A stretch of DNA of 64,000 nt from assembly GCA_963920635.1 (NCBI GenBank), contig OY987306.1:10434001-10498000 (forward strand), in the 5' to 3' direction. The position numbers and the translations under genes are program-made. Every line of letters begins with the position of its first letter. Positions within the stretch are counted from its first letter, which is position 1. A model generated the notes under the pieces. The model had not been told where the DNA came from. It did no database searches and worked only from the letters and a program-made list of their open reading frames with translations. This DNA is from Pseudeuparius sepicola (Eukaryota > Arthropoda > Insecta > Coleoptera > Anthribidae). Positions 11,036 through 23,823 of this stretch are shown one piece after another.

Positions 11036-11269
11036 TTGGATAATCTTCTTTATTAATTTTAATCATCTCAAGGAATAACCTCTTAGTTAGGTTCTTTTCT
11101 CTGTGTAAAATTTAAATTAATTATTTGCTTATTTAACCAAAATGTACAATGTCTTAGCATCGTCACAATTTACAGTGCCTAATTTATTTGCCTAATTCTT
11201 TCCTATCCTACAATCCTGCCTAATTAATCAATTGATTTTACCATATACAATTAAAATATTCTTCTAGAT

Positions 11270-11830
11270 TGTATGGAGATATTTCAATAAGTGCCTTTTG
11301 GAAACAAATTTGTAGGCTTTCATTGTTAGGTTTTTGTAAGATGGAGGTATGTGATTATATATTTTTTATGGCAAAAGTCTCTCTTAGAGAAAAAGTCAGG
11401 TTTTTTTATTTATTTAGGTTTAGTGAGATATTATATGTTTGGAACCAGTGTCTTGCTGATTCAATAGTGCTATCTTTGCATTCTTGTATTTTTTTTGAGT
11501 TTCTTACCATAGTGCACAGTGTGGTGTCATCTGCATATTGCACCACAGTGTTATTTGTATGGTATTTAAAATCGTTTACATAGATTATGAAGAGGACTGA
11601 GAATTGAGCCTTGTGGTATTCCTGTAGAAACTAAGTGTGCATCTGATACTTCATGATTACTTTCGACGATCTGGTACCTATCCCGAAGATATGATTTAAC
11701 AAAATTCTCCGCATTACCCCGCACTCCATAAGGGTACATTTTAATATTGTAAATGCAATATTTTGTTAAAATTTGACTTACCTCTTGTTCATGTTCAAAA
11801 TAATTAATGCCATTCCGTGCTAGTCATACA
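11270..11830 (-). pseudogene. LINE reverse transcriptase fragment (jockey/CR1 type)
   Basis: Minus-strand translation gives YGVRGNAENFVKSYLRDRYQ (about 11,660-11,720), then STGIPQGSILSPL (about 11,595-11,635), then the catalytic YADD in VQYADDTTLCTMV (about 11,525-11,545) and SARHWFQTYNISLNLNK (about 11,430-11,480). These are the palm motifs of a non-LTR reverse transcriptase in the correct order. A single-base shift lies just after SILSPL. Only the central RT is present; both ends are lost. It differs in sequence from the LINE at 5.5-6.7 kb, so it is a separate family. Confidence 0.9.
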
Positions 11831-12845
11831 ATATATTACAATTGCATACCAGCTTTCTTGTTTCTTTGCAATTTCCACTCGTGAGAACCATCTAAGTAGG
11901 TAAAGGAGATTTATATTTTGTTTGTATTTCTTCGCAATGACGAAAAAGTGCATCCTTAGCTAATGCACAAAATTTTTGCGAACGTGCCCTCTGCACCATA
12001 GGTAAAAAGAAACTATGCCATTTCACTATTTTATTAATACTTTTTAACACAACTTCCAAATCTCCAACGGCGTGTGCATTTGTTTTATACCTACTACTGA
12101 CAATAATTAAAAAAATATATATTGAGAAATGTTGCTTTCCGAATGATTCCTTATTTTATCTGCCTTAGTGAAAAATGACCACAAAATAGGCAGCAATAGA
12201 AATACGTAGATACTTCACAAAACAGACATTCACGTTGACAGCTGTAGGTCTTGCCCATTTGTAATTGACCTGTACGCAAATATTTCTGTCCATTTACGAT
12301 ACTTATTATTAATATAGGTGCTGGTTAAGTCCGCAATTCTGATGTTTACATTTCAATTGGCTTTAGTCGAATGGATTTCTTTGGTTTTGGATTAGAGTTC
12401 TCGCTTGGACTTGCCTTGGTAATGGTGGCCGGAGGATTGCTGACGAGGAGCATATCCCCGATGAACTAGCAACAGCGTCAACCGAGAATTCTACAAATTA
12501 GGTACCGCCCCCTTTTTAAAAGTCTATACCGCAGGATTATAGAAAAATTCCTTTTAGAAAGTGGTTGGAACAAACTTTTTTTTACATCCACGTACATTTT
12601 TTACATTAATTCCAACCGCTAACCACAATTTTTGATGCCATCACGTGGAAGCTTGAAATCTAAGTACCCACATAAAAATAAAATTTGTAATGTTTTCAGA
12701 AAAACAGGATTTCAAAATTTAGATTGTCAATATATTCATGCAATATGACTTCCACTTGGTTTGTCAAGAAATTGGATACGTAGTAGCTGAAAGGTTGAAG
12801 CACGTTCTCCCTCCCTCTGTCTATTTCTCATCCTTTGAGCTCAAT
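11831..12845. other. No feature recognised
   Basis: AT-rich sequence left of the large foldback. I see no domain, splice structure or repeat that I can support. Confidence 0.45.
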
Positions 12846-14380
12846 TCTAAGTGCACGGCCACACATAAGGCGGACGGCGGACCGGAGAGCAGAGCGGAGA
12901 TGGTAGCGGAGCTTTCAAAACAATAGGAAGCCTACGATCGTGTCCACACATACCGCGAAGAGGGGAGCGGAGAGTTCAAGCCAGTTTGACATTTTACGGC
13001 GTATTGGCGCGTATCTCACCTCGAAAATAGAGCGTTGTATTCTTATACTTATACCTACTTTAATAATAAACAATATGGATCGCGAAATGCTAATTAGTGA
13101 AGTTTTTAGTCACAAACCCCTATGGGACATATAGACCGTCAGACAGTGACAGATTTTCCTTACTGATTTTCTCATTTATGCCTTGGAGAGGGTTGAAAGG
13201 TAAATCGATGCTGAGTCGGAAAATAGTAATTTTAAGTTTGGCCCCCAGGGAAAGCATATGCAAAATTCGATTTTTCAAAATAGAAAAAAGGTACTAATTC
13301 TCACTTATACCATGTTCACCGTATGATTTCTTATACTATTCCGACGAAAATCCAAAGGCATAAGTGTAGCGTGTGGAAAAAGGGTTGAATTAAGGGTTTG
13401 GCAGATCACACAAAAAATGACTTGGTTTACTGACTCCGTCAGTTATGCCGTTCGAAATGGAGAACACTTATATCCTCACTAGCCCAAAAATTGATTGGCA
13501 GAAGTGAGGCGTGGGGAAAAATGCACTTTTGGGTCGGAAAATAAGTCGGAAAAAAAATTTTGTTTCGTCAATTGGTTTCTGCACTTATGCCTCTGAAACT
13601 ATAGAAAGTTTTATTGCAATTCATTTTATCCCTGACAAAATCAGTTGACGAAAAAAAATTTTACGATTTATTTTCCGACCCAACAGTGCATTTTTCCCCA
13701 CGCGTCACTTCTGCCAATCAATTTTTGGGCTAGTGAGGATTTAAGTTTTCACCATTTCGAACGGCATAACTGACGGAGTCAGTAAACCATAAGTCATTTT
13801 TTGTGTGATCTGCCAAACCCTTAATTCAACCCTTTTTCCACACGCTACACTTACGCCTTTGGGTTTTCCAGGTCGGAATAATATAAAGAAATCATACGGT
13901 GAACATGGCATAAGTGAGAATTAGTTCCTCTTTTTCCGTTTTGAAAAATCGAATTTTAGATGTGTTTTCCCTGGGGGCCAAACTTAAAATTACTATTTTC
14001 CGACTCAGCATCGATTTACCTTTCAACCCCCTCCAAGGCATAAATGAGAAAATCAGTAAGGAAAATCTGTCACTGTGTGCCGATCTAATAACTCATGCAC
14101 ATCACCACAACCGAGGTGTTTTAGACAAACTTTGGGTCGAGATTTGATTTGATAGTTGTGAATTTTCACATAAAAATAATGTAAAAAATCGACATTTTTA
14201 TAGCTGTTTCTATGAAGTTCGACTTTTCAATGTTCCCACTTTACTTCCAACCTCTCTGCGCAATGCTCCTTTCAAAGCTGTCACAATCCGCTGACTGTAT
14301 GGACACTACCCGCACTACTCTCCGCTTTCCGCCCTGCTCTCTGGTCCGCTGTCCGCGTTATTTGTCGCCGTGCACTTAGA
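12846..14380. mobile_element. 1.5-kb foldback element with arms of several hundred bp
   Basis: The left terminus TCTAAGTGCACGGC (12,846) pairs with GCCGTGCACTTAGA (ending 14,380). GGCGGACCGGAGAGCAGAGC-like blocks follow and match their complement at about 14,320-14,365. Inner arms 13,131-13,575 and 13,650-14,110 are almost perfectly complementary: GTCGGAAAATA, GGCAGATCACAC and TTGATTGGCAGAAGTGA with their complements. The fold centre is about 13,612, with a loop under 100 bp. No protein is encoded; open frames inside are by-products. An RNA made across it would be one long hairpin. Confidence 0.95.
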
Positions 14381-14428
14381 CGACTCGGACGCCGAAAAGG
14401 GTTCGGAAGTTGTCTGGTCGGTCTGGGC

Positions 14429-14457
14429 GTTGAGTGAGGAATAATAAGAGGCGCAAC
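14429..14457. repeat. 29-bp perfect inverted repeat, left copy
   Basis: The segment from GTTGAGTGAGG to GAGGCGCAAC is the exact reverse complement of 17,739-17,767. Left of it is CGGTCTGGGC; right of the other copy is CGGTCTGGGCC in the same orientation. Either these are inner parts of two terminal repeats of a 3.3-kb element, or the 29 bp were inverted within two related elements. Confidence 0.85.
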
Positions 14458-14459
14458 CT

Positions 14460-17400
14460 TACCGGGCGCATCGAGGCCGAAAACGCGGCCCGAAAAGCGT
14501 CCGAGATAAAAAGTGTCCGAGACAAAAAAATACATATCCTTCCAATAAAATAAAAATTAATAAAATGGACTAATACACCACTTTTTTTATTTGCTCATCG
14601 GATAGTATTGGGTGAGATATACTTGCTGTATTTTTAAAAATAAAATTTCGCCCCCGTTTTGCCGCAATTAATTTTTAAAGTTTAATATACGTAACTACCT
14701 GTTGGATTTTATTTTTCCCTAAATTTACCACCATGGCACCATGTTTGGCAACGCCGCACCTCAATGCCAAGCCTGTCAGTCTGTGAGAACACAAACATAA
14801 CCTATTTTGTGGCGTCACAAATCGGATTATCGGATCCCGCGGCCCCGCGTGTTTTACAAGCTTTTATTTTTTATGATTTGAACTATTTTCAGTTTTTTTT
14901 ATTGGAAACAAGTCGATTTTATCTATAAGAGGTGTATAAAATGACACAATTCGTACGTAAGTACCTAACTGAAGTTGCACAAATTAGATATCTAGACCTG
15001 CTGATATATTAAAGACAATAAAGAACCAACCAGGTGTAACTTTTAGCTGACGATTTTAGATTAGTGGCTCTGCCAAACGATTTTTTACTTGTTATCAAGT
15101 ATATTCCACTGATTGCCAGTTGTTTGAAAAAAACTGATGATATTTTAGCCTCAATACCTAGTGTTAATCAACAGTATTGATTGGTTATAAACTAAACTGA
15201 GAAACGTCAATCCTGTAGACGTCAAGCACTTACCTGGTCCGAATATAAAAATGCATTACTTTAATTTCACAAGCCCTTACTTACAGAATTAAGTTAGTAG
15301 TTAGACCTGCATCGGTTCAAAAATGTAACGCTAGAATATTGGAGAAGATGCTAGTTCTTGGTGATGTTAGAAATATAACTTATGTAAAACGCAATAAAGC
15401 CAAGTTTTCAGTCGAAAAACTTTTATAGTAGGTCATAGTTTGTATATTTTAGACCCATTTAGGTAAATTATATTGTGATTGCCGAAGCAGCCTCATAAAA
15501 AATGACATAATTCTTTAGAATTTTTTCACTATACATATTATATATTTTTTCTGTAAAATAAATTTTCATAAGCATATTTTGTGATTGTGGTTAATGGAAG
15601 TTAAAAATAAAAAAATATAATGCAGCACCGCCCAAAAATTAAGATTTCTTTAATTTGCAAGAAAAAAAAAAACATTATTTTGCATTCTATGGCAAAACCC
15701 CAAATAAGTTATCTATTAAATTTAGTGAAAATATTCCAAACTCAAATAATGAAATAATACAGTTGTCATGTCGCATGCACAGAGTGTAACAAACTGGATG
15801 TTTTTTGGGGGATTCTTCTATTCTGTGAAGAGATAGACAAAGAGTAAGTAGGTGTACTGTGCTCGATTTTTGAGGGCAGTTGAAAGCAGTTGAATCTGAA
15901 AATCTCGATTCGTTTGGGAGGTACAGGGCATTTTTCGTTTTTTAACATGTCAGACAGTCCCTCCTTGTAATACGTTTTGATTTTTGCCAAAAATCTTCCT
16001 TCATAATACTCCAATGTATAATAATTATTGAGGTATGTCGGTATGTCTTTGTCAACTAAATCCTGTAAGGTAGATTTTCACATTTTTTTATTGCACTTGT
16101 GTTGACTTTTTCCAATATAAAAATCTAATGATGTTGTCCATGATTCTTCGCTTTTTCCAGGAAGTCAGCAATGAAAAGCAAAACCTTGCTTACATTCATC
16201 TAAAATAAGTTTTCCATTAAAAATATACCTGCAAAAATTTTACAAGCGACAAAGTGTACTACTGCGGACTTAATTACTTAAATACTTCATTAGATAATAC
16301 AAGAAAAAAATACCCGCAAAAAGTAGTCATTGACGGTCAAGCACTTGATATCGAATGAAACTCTGCTGTCGAACTTCATTGTCTTTAGATTCTTTAAATT
16401 AGTTCTGAATCATGGTTTTCACATGTACCTAGGTATCAACAATCGTTTTTACAAACGCATGATTTCTTGTTTTGATAATCGATTTCAACGTTGGGGTGTG
16501 CGACACCCCCACGGCCCTCCCCCATATCTTAACTATAGGTATATACACAATAAGTATTTCTTCACTGTACTAGCAACTAAACTAGAAGCACAAAAAGCTG
16601 TATCTATGTATGTGCCACGATGTATGATCCTCGTACATCGTGGTATGTGCATAATTTAGGAATAATCTGCTTATGTTGGGTTATTACAACATAATATACC
16701 TACTTCCACAACTATTCAGTTGAATTTCTTCATTTTTAACCACAGTATCATTAACATTTTTCTTATTAATTTTGTGCTCGGGGGTAATTTTTGCCTTAAC
16801 CGGGCATTATGCATTCATTGCTATGTTCTTTCCTCTGCGTGTCTCCAATAACATTGTTACCATAATATTATTTATTCTCTAGTCTACCTAAAACCAGAAT
16901 TTAAGCTATATCATCATCATTAAGCAATATTAAAACAATATACAAATCAAATAACAAACATACCTCTTCATTTCTCCATGTTTTGCTCCCCGTTTTTATT
17001 GATAAAATTGACACACCATATCAAAATCTATGCAAGGCAAGTTATCAAGACAAGCTCTAACAAATATTGTCTTCATTATAAACCGAAAGAATGAAGTATT
17101 CACAGCAAGATTCTTTTAAAACTGAGAATAGAATTTATTTAGTTTTCACTGAGGTTATTAACCTTGGTTTCCGCGTTCCGCGGGGGAAAGTGAGGTTATA
17201 AACGCACAAACTCTGCAAAGTGCGGCGTTGCCGACGATTCTCCTTAAAGAATTGAGAAATATGTCATCTGTCATATTTTATAGGGGGCATCTAATAAGTT
17301 CAGAATGTGATCAGTAAAATCCAAATATTTCATTGAAATGCTACGAAATTTGATTATTTCTCATCAGGCGCATACAAACTGAATCTAATAATTTACCTGG

Positions 17401-17738
17401 GAATGTTTGGTTATATAAAAAAAGACAAAATAAGTACTAAGAAAATAGCAGGTACTTATTGAAATTAGAGATCGTGACGTCACATTCCCTACTTTTGCGA
17501 CCGTTTTTTTTTTTCAATTTTTGAGCAAACTAATGGGGAAAAAATCTGTTGGTTGGGTTCCGTGATTATCTAGACATGTTTTACAAATTCCAAGGCAAAA
17601 AATTCGGTTTTCGGATAGGTGTTCTCGAAAACATAAACAAGTTGTAAAAATCCGTGGTCGCTAGGCGACTATAGCGAGTGGGGGCAAGGGGGGTTCAAGG
17701 TAAGCACACGAAAACCGGTCACCCAATTTTATATGGGC
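14460..17738. other. 3.3 kb between 29-bp inverted repeats; nothing recognised
   Basis: AT-rich with a few GC-rich islands (about 14,840 and 17,160-17,225). An 82-codon minus-strand frame at 15,766-16,014 has no domain I recognise. The stretch GTGACGTCAC at about 17,474 and the GC-rich part at 17,650-17,740 suggest parts of an old DNA element, but no clear termini were found. Confidence 0.4.
16615..16643. repeat. 29-bp hairpin
   Basis: CCACGATGTA and TACATCGTGG are perfectly complementary 10-nt arms around a 9-nt loop. An isolated strong hairpin with no T-run or neighbouring gene; meaning unknown. Confidence 0.85.
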
Positions 17739-17767
17739 GTTGCGCCTCTTATTATTCCTCACTCAAC
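17739..17767. repeat. 29-bp perfect inverted repeat, right copy
   Basis: Exact reverse complement of 14,429-14,457; see that entry. Confidence 0.85.
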
Positions 17768-19424
17768 GGTCTGGGCCTCTCACTCGACGTGCGAGCCGTG
17801 AAGCGGCCGCTTACTCCCGCTTAATGCATAAACCGACGCTAAACGACCTATTGCTAAACTTCTATACCTGTAAACTATAAGGTAATTTTAGCCGTTTGGA
17901 ACCTGTAGCAAATGGGGTACTGCCCTATTAGCCTACTTATCCGCGACCCTTAGATAAATTTGGACTGGGAAAATCAAAAACTGCGCCCACTAGCCAGGCC
18001 ATAACAAAGAGTTACGAATACATAGGTATTACTGAGAGAAGTGGGTGCGATTATAAACGCGTTTATAACAATAGGAGAATAACTTTATTAAGTATATGGA
18101 AATATACAAGTTACCTTCGACACATATGGATTTTAAAGAATACCTTAGAAATATGTATTTTTGGTTCAAAAAATTTTGCATTTAATTTGATATTGTTTAT
18201 AACAAAAAACACACAATTATATGCAGCAACTGATGGTATCGGAGTATTAATTACAATACACAAATATAATAAAGATATTACTGCAGCATGCATTAATATA
18301 ATTTAATAGAGTAATTTATGGATAATGAATCAGATTATATAGTTCGTGACATTTAATTTACTAATTACCATTCATCATTTTGAATAATAAATAAGTTACA
18401 TTGGTTGAATTGATTACACACGCAATTTGTTGGTGCTTTCAATAACGCCCATTTTATTGTCTTCAAATCTAAAGCAAAGTTTGCAGCAAACGATATATGA
18501 AAGGAAATTAGACGTTTTTGCGTTTCTAAGGTGTCTCCGGCTTTTGTAGACAGGCTTTGGCATTTTCTAGAAAAATCTATTTTAATACAAAAGTTTCCTA
18601 TAAACTTCCGGGTATGAACCATTTAGTTTTCCAGCTACATACATAGCGTTTAAGAGAATAATTATTTATTTTCATATTTTATTCTGATCCCTGAACTAAA
18701 AGAGATATTGTCCACTTCAAACTAAAAGAAATATGTATGTAACCAACGAATTAATAAATAAAATAAAATAAAATAGGTGTTCTTTATATATGCCTTTAAT
18801 TAGACAAATTTACATGGTAGAGTTCCATAGGTTAAAAAGCAAACAAGGGTATATATTTTGATCCCTTTTGCTTTAAACTGAAGTTCTTGGCTAGTTGTAG
18901 TGTTAGGTAATAATTTAATGCATATCTACTGTATACAATATGCAGTGGACTACTGGTTTGCTTTGGGCCATTTCAACAAATATTTCTAATTTCATTCGTA
19001 TAGGACGTTACAAAATACTGTCACAAAATATAACTTCACAATATCCATGGGCGTCCTCACAGCATTTGTCAAGGTGGCGCTACGGGGGGGGGGCAGCTAA
19101 TCTTTGTCATTGGGAGGAGGTAACAAATTTAATATCTGTGGTAAAAAATTGCACCGCTGATGATTTTTTTTAATATTCAGGGACAAATAATTTGTTTTCA
19201 GTCACCATGATAAACATCCTTGTCCCCTTCTTTACTACACATTGGGGTAATATGGTATACGCTTACAAAATTTATACATCTTATTTGTTGTCCGAAATCG
19301 TCCAAGTAGCACCACATAATGCATAACATGCAAGAAATGCTTTGTGTTATTAGGTTTTATCGTCTGCAAATTGTTTCTGTTATCTTGCAAATAAGAAAAT
19401 TTCCAGATTTGCTGATTTTTTCAG
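17768..19424. other. No feature recognised
   Basis: A minus-strand frame of 85 codons (18,365-18,622) and a plus-strand frame of 77 codons (18,940-19,173) have no recognisable domain. A short (AAAAT)n run lies at about 18,755-18,775. Confidence 0.4.
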
Positions 19425-20392
19425 GGTTAACTGGGGGTGCACTCCTAAGTACCCTCCGGAATTTTAAAGACATATGGAGAGTCAAGTGTGCCATGGAATC
19501 TCTTCAAAACAGTCGAATGGTCAACAGGACCACTTAAAATGTTGGTGTGAAAAGATTTACTACAAAAATATACAGGGTATTTTCTCTGAGCCATCTCAAA
19601 ATTCTGAAATTTTATGAAACTAATACGGATCAAGAGAGTACTCTGGAATCATTGAAACAATATTGATAAACCCAAAAGTAATACATTTCTTTACAAAATG
19701 CCAACTAACAAATAAAAACAATTTAAATTATTGGACCTGTCTCAACAAATTCACTGGTCTAAGATGATACCTTTTCTGTGCGTTTCCTGTTGTGGCACAC
19801 CAGTCACCTTAACTGATATGGACTTACTGACTGACAGGCTTCTGTATTTTTTAGATTTAGTTCGTTTATAGTGTGTGGAGCGGCTTTGATGTACTCGATT
19901 TTTGACCCGTATAAAGTCCCAAAAATTCAGTAATTTGAGATGGCACAAATAAGAATACTCTGTATATTTTGTATTGGACCTTTGTACCCCCAACACCTTG
20001 AGTGGTTCTATTGACCATTCAACTGTTTTGAGGGGATTCCATGGCACAGTTGACTTGGCAGATGCCTTTAAAATTCCTATTTTGTTTAAATTTGACACCC
20101 TGCATAATGGAACTCCCTGTATATTTGAGATTCAAATTTAGTATATAGGGGTTTTGGGATGTTCTGATTAACGCTGTGGGGTCAGATTTTAAATAAAAAA
20201 ATCGCTAAATGGTTTTCGTGAAAATCGGGGGTATAAAAAATCAGAGCCGGCCCTGGATTTGCATTTTGAAAATGAAAGGAAGGTCAAATGAAGCGGTTTT
20301 TGAAGGCCTTTCAGACAAAAAAAGTTTAGGCGATTATCTCCAAAAATGAAGATTTTACGGATTTGTACAGTTATAAAGTTGGACACCCTGTA
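19425..20392. mobile_element. Foldback element, relative of 36.3-37.2 kb, left end degraded
   Basis: The right end, TTATAAAGTTGGACACCCTGTA, and the interior match the element at 36,326-37,163 in the same orientation: TTTTTGACCCGTATAAAGT-type, CCAGTCACCTTAACTGA and GAAAATCGGGGGTATAAAAA blocks. An inner inverted repeat pairs GCCATGGAATC...CAAAACAGT (19,490-19,515) with ACTGTTTTGAGG...CCATGGC (20,026-20,045). The left terminal repeat is not clear. Non-autonomous. Confidence 0.8.
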
Positions 20393-20732
20393 GGTATATA
20401 CAAACCAACCAATATTCTAGTAAAAAGATGATTTTCCATCAAAATAACCAGACATTTGGATAGTTGTATAACTATCTAGCCAGTCTACAAACTAGCCAAC
20501 TGTAACATATCGATATAATTCGATTAGATGATACATTTTTTCGTCTGAAAATTAGAAATATGTCTAGTTTTAACAGTATCTGCGATAACAGTGTACTCCG
20601 ATCACATCTATATTCGCTTGGCAGCGAAACCACGCCCACCAAACAGTCACTGCGATCGCAGTCTAGTGCACGGCAATAGATTATACCGTGGTCTAGTGCG
20701 ATGTGAAACCGCCTTCACAGAGGTAAGTACCT

Positions 20733-21446
20733 ACTGGGTGTTAGTAAATAAGTGCCACAAACTTTAAGGGGTGATTCTACATGAAAAAATAATTACAGTT
20801 TGCTATATAAACGTAGGTCCGCAAATGCTTCGTTTCCGATATACAGGGAGTCAAAGTTTTTTTAAAAAAATGATAATTTATTTATTGTTATAGCTATGCG
20901 CACCTGACTAAAAATGTTTTAGTCGAGATATTTTTATTTTCATTTGTTGTTTTGATTTATTGTTGCTGTATAGGATAGGTTTTTGATATTGTTTTAATAG
21001 AAATTAAAAATACTTATTTATGTTGTTTTATTTTTGTGCATAAAAATGGCGGCCCCTGTGAAAAAAAAAAGAGAGCTTTTTTGCCACCAATTAAACGAGG
21101 ATTTTAAAAATAATTTTTATTTTAAATTATCTCAGTGACGTATCATTTATTTTCTTAAAAATATCGAGGCCATTACCCCTCTGCTCGCCACTGATTAACA
21201 TAAAATTTTTAATGGGGTGTCAAAAAATGCGCTTTCTAGTCCTCTTAAAACCCACCAAATTTCATTTGAAAATCTTAATCCGTTTCAGCGCAATAAATTA
21301 ATTATATATTTTTTAAAAAACTTGGACTCCCTGTATATCGTAAACGAAGCATTTGCGGACCTACGTTTATATAGCAAACTGTCATTACTTTTTCATGTAG
21401 AATCACCCTTTAAAGTTTGTCGCACTTATTTACTAACACCCTGTAT
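20733..21446. mobile_element. 0.7-kb foldback MITE (GGGTGTTAGTAAATAAG ends)
   Basis: Left arm GGGTGTTAGTAAATAAGTGC...GATTCTACATG...GTAGGTCCGCAAATGCTTCG matches the complement at the right arm, which ends TTACTAACACCCTGTAT. Arms are about 130-140 bp and the centre is unrelated AT-rich DNA. No coding potential; the open frame across the right arm is an artefact. Confidence 0.92.
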
Positions 21447-21889
21447 ATTTAAAATTTATCACACATACATGGTTTTCATCCCCACTGGCACGGATGCATT
21501 TACTAAACTACCCCTTTCCAACTAAATACACCCCCTTGAACAAATTTCCTATTGACCAGAGGCAATCACCTTAAGATTCTCCAGTATCAGTAAACCCAAA
21601 AACTCCTACATCCAACAAACTGCAGGCTAGAAGGAGAATAATATCCTTTGGCGCAATTTTGTTATCTTAGAAATAATCTTAATTTCTCGCAAATATATGT
21701 TTTGCGGAAATCCCAAGCCACACAAGCTTATTTCGCAGGCGGCTGGGCATATCCAAGCACACAACCATCTCGAGGGACAATATAATGGGCGGGTCCTTAT
21801 ATAGGATTTATGCCAACACACTTGAGAAATCCTCTTGAATACCATCTTTTAATCAAACACGTTTCCACCTGGAATTATAAATTTAAGTA
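21447..21889. other. No feature recognised
   Basis: Non-coding by inspection; no repeats found against the rest of the window. Confidence 0.4.
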
Positions 21890-22255
21890 ACAGTTTTTTT
21901 TCTTGAAATCGGCAATGAAGTGTCTCAAAAACGTCATTAAAAGCTCAGAATTCGGCACTGAAGCAGCCCATTATTGTACGATTTTTTCAATAAGTATATC
22001 GGCCTTGGCGACATCAAACGTCAGACGCGGAGCCATTGCTCATCCAAAGTGACCAAATATTCAAAACCCGGCCAATAAAGGCCCTTTTAACTTTTCGTAC
22101 AAATTGCAAAATTGTTACCTATAGCAGCACAATCTTTCAGTATAAATATTTTAGTAGGTTTGAATATCAATCTTTTATGGAGGCTGCACAACAGGCAACA
22201 GTCTGGAGTTTCTGTTGGGAAGCGCCATGCCTCGTCATACTTGACTTATAGGTAG
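21890..22255. repeat. Dispersed repeat, copy 2 (inverted partner at 10.8-11.0 kb)
   Basis: See 10,770-11,035. The best-conserved block is 22,060-22,250 (CAAAACCCGGCCAATAAAGG through GTCATACTTGAC). The surrounding DNA of the two copies is unrelated. Confidence 0.8.
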
Positions 22256-22454
22256 AGCGATCGTCAAAGTCGAGCAACGCCGCGCGCATAGCCGCGGTTC
22301 ATGGACGGGTAAGCCCAACGATATATATAGGAATAGATGACTCACGGTAATACAAAAATCACTGTTTTGTTTCGCTTCAACATTAGCGGGTCGGGGGGAA
22401 GAAGACGAGGTAATTTGTTTACATTGGCATTTCTATTTGTAATGCATAATAAAT

Positions 22455-23788
22455 ACACTGAAAGAATTCCGCCAAGTGAGTTGCTTTGCTAAGATTTTTT
22501 TGCTGCGGTAAATAGATATTACGCTGTCATAGCAAAAAAAAAATTGCTGTGGCAACTAAACCTGTTTTGCTAAAACTTATTTGCTACCACAGCAAAATTT
22601 TTACTTGCGGTTAAAAGATAGGTCACTAGAAATTCCTTGTAGTGAGCCCACTTACTTACATGAAGCCAGACGTTTTGTTACTACAGGTGAGTGCAGTCTG
22701 CTGCAATGCACTCAGCTGTGGTAATTCAACTGCTCATTTGTGGCTAGCGAGCCCTCACTTACAACAAATGAGTTGCTTTGCTAAAATTAACGGTGAGTTC
22801 CAAATGCGCTTGCGCCAGCTGGCAAGCCTAAGCCCGCCAGGCGGCCCCGCCGCACTCGTCGCGCAGTTGTTGGTCCGTGATGATCGTACTGATCGTCTAG
22901 ACCTAGACAGCTCTGGCATCATTGTTTTCCGGGAACATTGCCGTCTTTTAAGGAATACGTAAAAATTAATATTTTCATACTTAATGTCCGCTTGGTAGCA
23001 CATTATCATTATATTATACATAATCTGACATCCTGTCAAAGTATAAAACATAGCGCAGACAGATTTTTTTGTTTTTCCTGTAGTTTTCCCATTTCATGTT
23101 TTCTTTATAACATGTTCATTCACTACAAATCCCTAATATATTCTTATTACTTGGCCGTCTCAATCTCAAATATATTTTTTGGGGAACGTAGGGTGTGTAA
23201 GACTAGGTGTAGAAGAAACCTGTAGGGTTGTCGCGTGAACCACATGTTATTAAAAAAAACATGAAATGGGAAAACTATACGGGAAAAACAAAAAATCTGG
23301 TTGCGCTATGTTTACACTTTTGACAGGATGCAGATTATGTATAATATAATGATAATGTGCTACCAAGTGGACATTAAGTCTGAAGATATTAATTTTTACG
23401 TATACCTTTAAAGACGCCGGCAACAAATAATTTTTTTGCTATGGTAGTTAAGCAACTCACTTGTGGCTAGTGGGCAGCTTAATTGTCATTAATGAGCTGA
23501 TTCAATTACAGCAACAAAACCTGCATAACCACAATCAATTTATTTGCTATGGTAGCTAAGCAACTCACTTGTGGTTAGTGAGCTGACTCACTTGCCTTAA
23601 TACAAGGGTTGAATTATCACAGCACAGTGATTTTCAACAAATCTGCTTAATTACTGCAATTGAGTTGTTTTTAGCAAAGCGTGCTTTGCTGTGGTATCAG
23701 AGTAACTCACTCGGCGCCTATTTAATGCAGATATTTTGCTGCGGTAATTGAGTGCTTACTAACCGTAGCAAAGTAATTCTTTCAGTGT
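22455..23788. mobile_element. 1.33-kb TIR element with ACACTGAAAGAATT ends
   Basis: ACACTGAAAGAATT at 22,455 and AATTCTTTCAGTGT ending 23,788 are perfect 14-bp inverted termini. Subterminal regions on both sides are rich in short repeats built on TTGCTA(T/A)GGTAG, AAGCAACTCACTTG and GCTGTGGTA in both orientations, a typical layout of transposase-binding subterminal repeats. The interior holds a second hairpin (22,955-23,405) and a GC-rich stretch (22,800-22,930). No transposase. I could not find a clear target duplication. Confidence 0.85.
22955..23405. repeat. Hairpin inside the TIR element, arms about 160 bp
   Basis: ACGTAAAAATTAATATTTTC...CATGTTTTCTTTATAACATG on the left is complementary to CATGTTATTAAAAAAAACATG...ATTAATTTTTACGT on the right, with scattered mismatches. 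GTGCTACCAAG and CATCCTGTCAAA with complements anchor it. The mismatches show it is not brand new. Confidence 0.9.
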
Positions 23789-23823
23789 AGTTTTTTTGAT
23801 AGACTTGTGTGTCGTATTGATAT

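Noticed and set aside
16330..16659. 109-codon open frame
   Set aside because: No recognisable domain, no repeats or splice context; composition is like surrounding non-coding DNA.
20649..20662. ACTGCGATCGCAGT perfect palindrome as a regulatory site
   Set aside because: A single 14-bp palindrome without recurrence or context; expected occasionally by chance in 64 kb.
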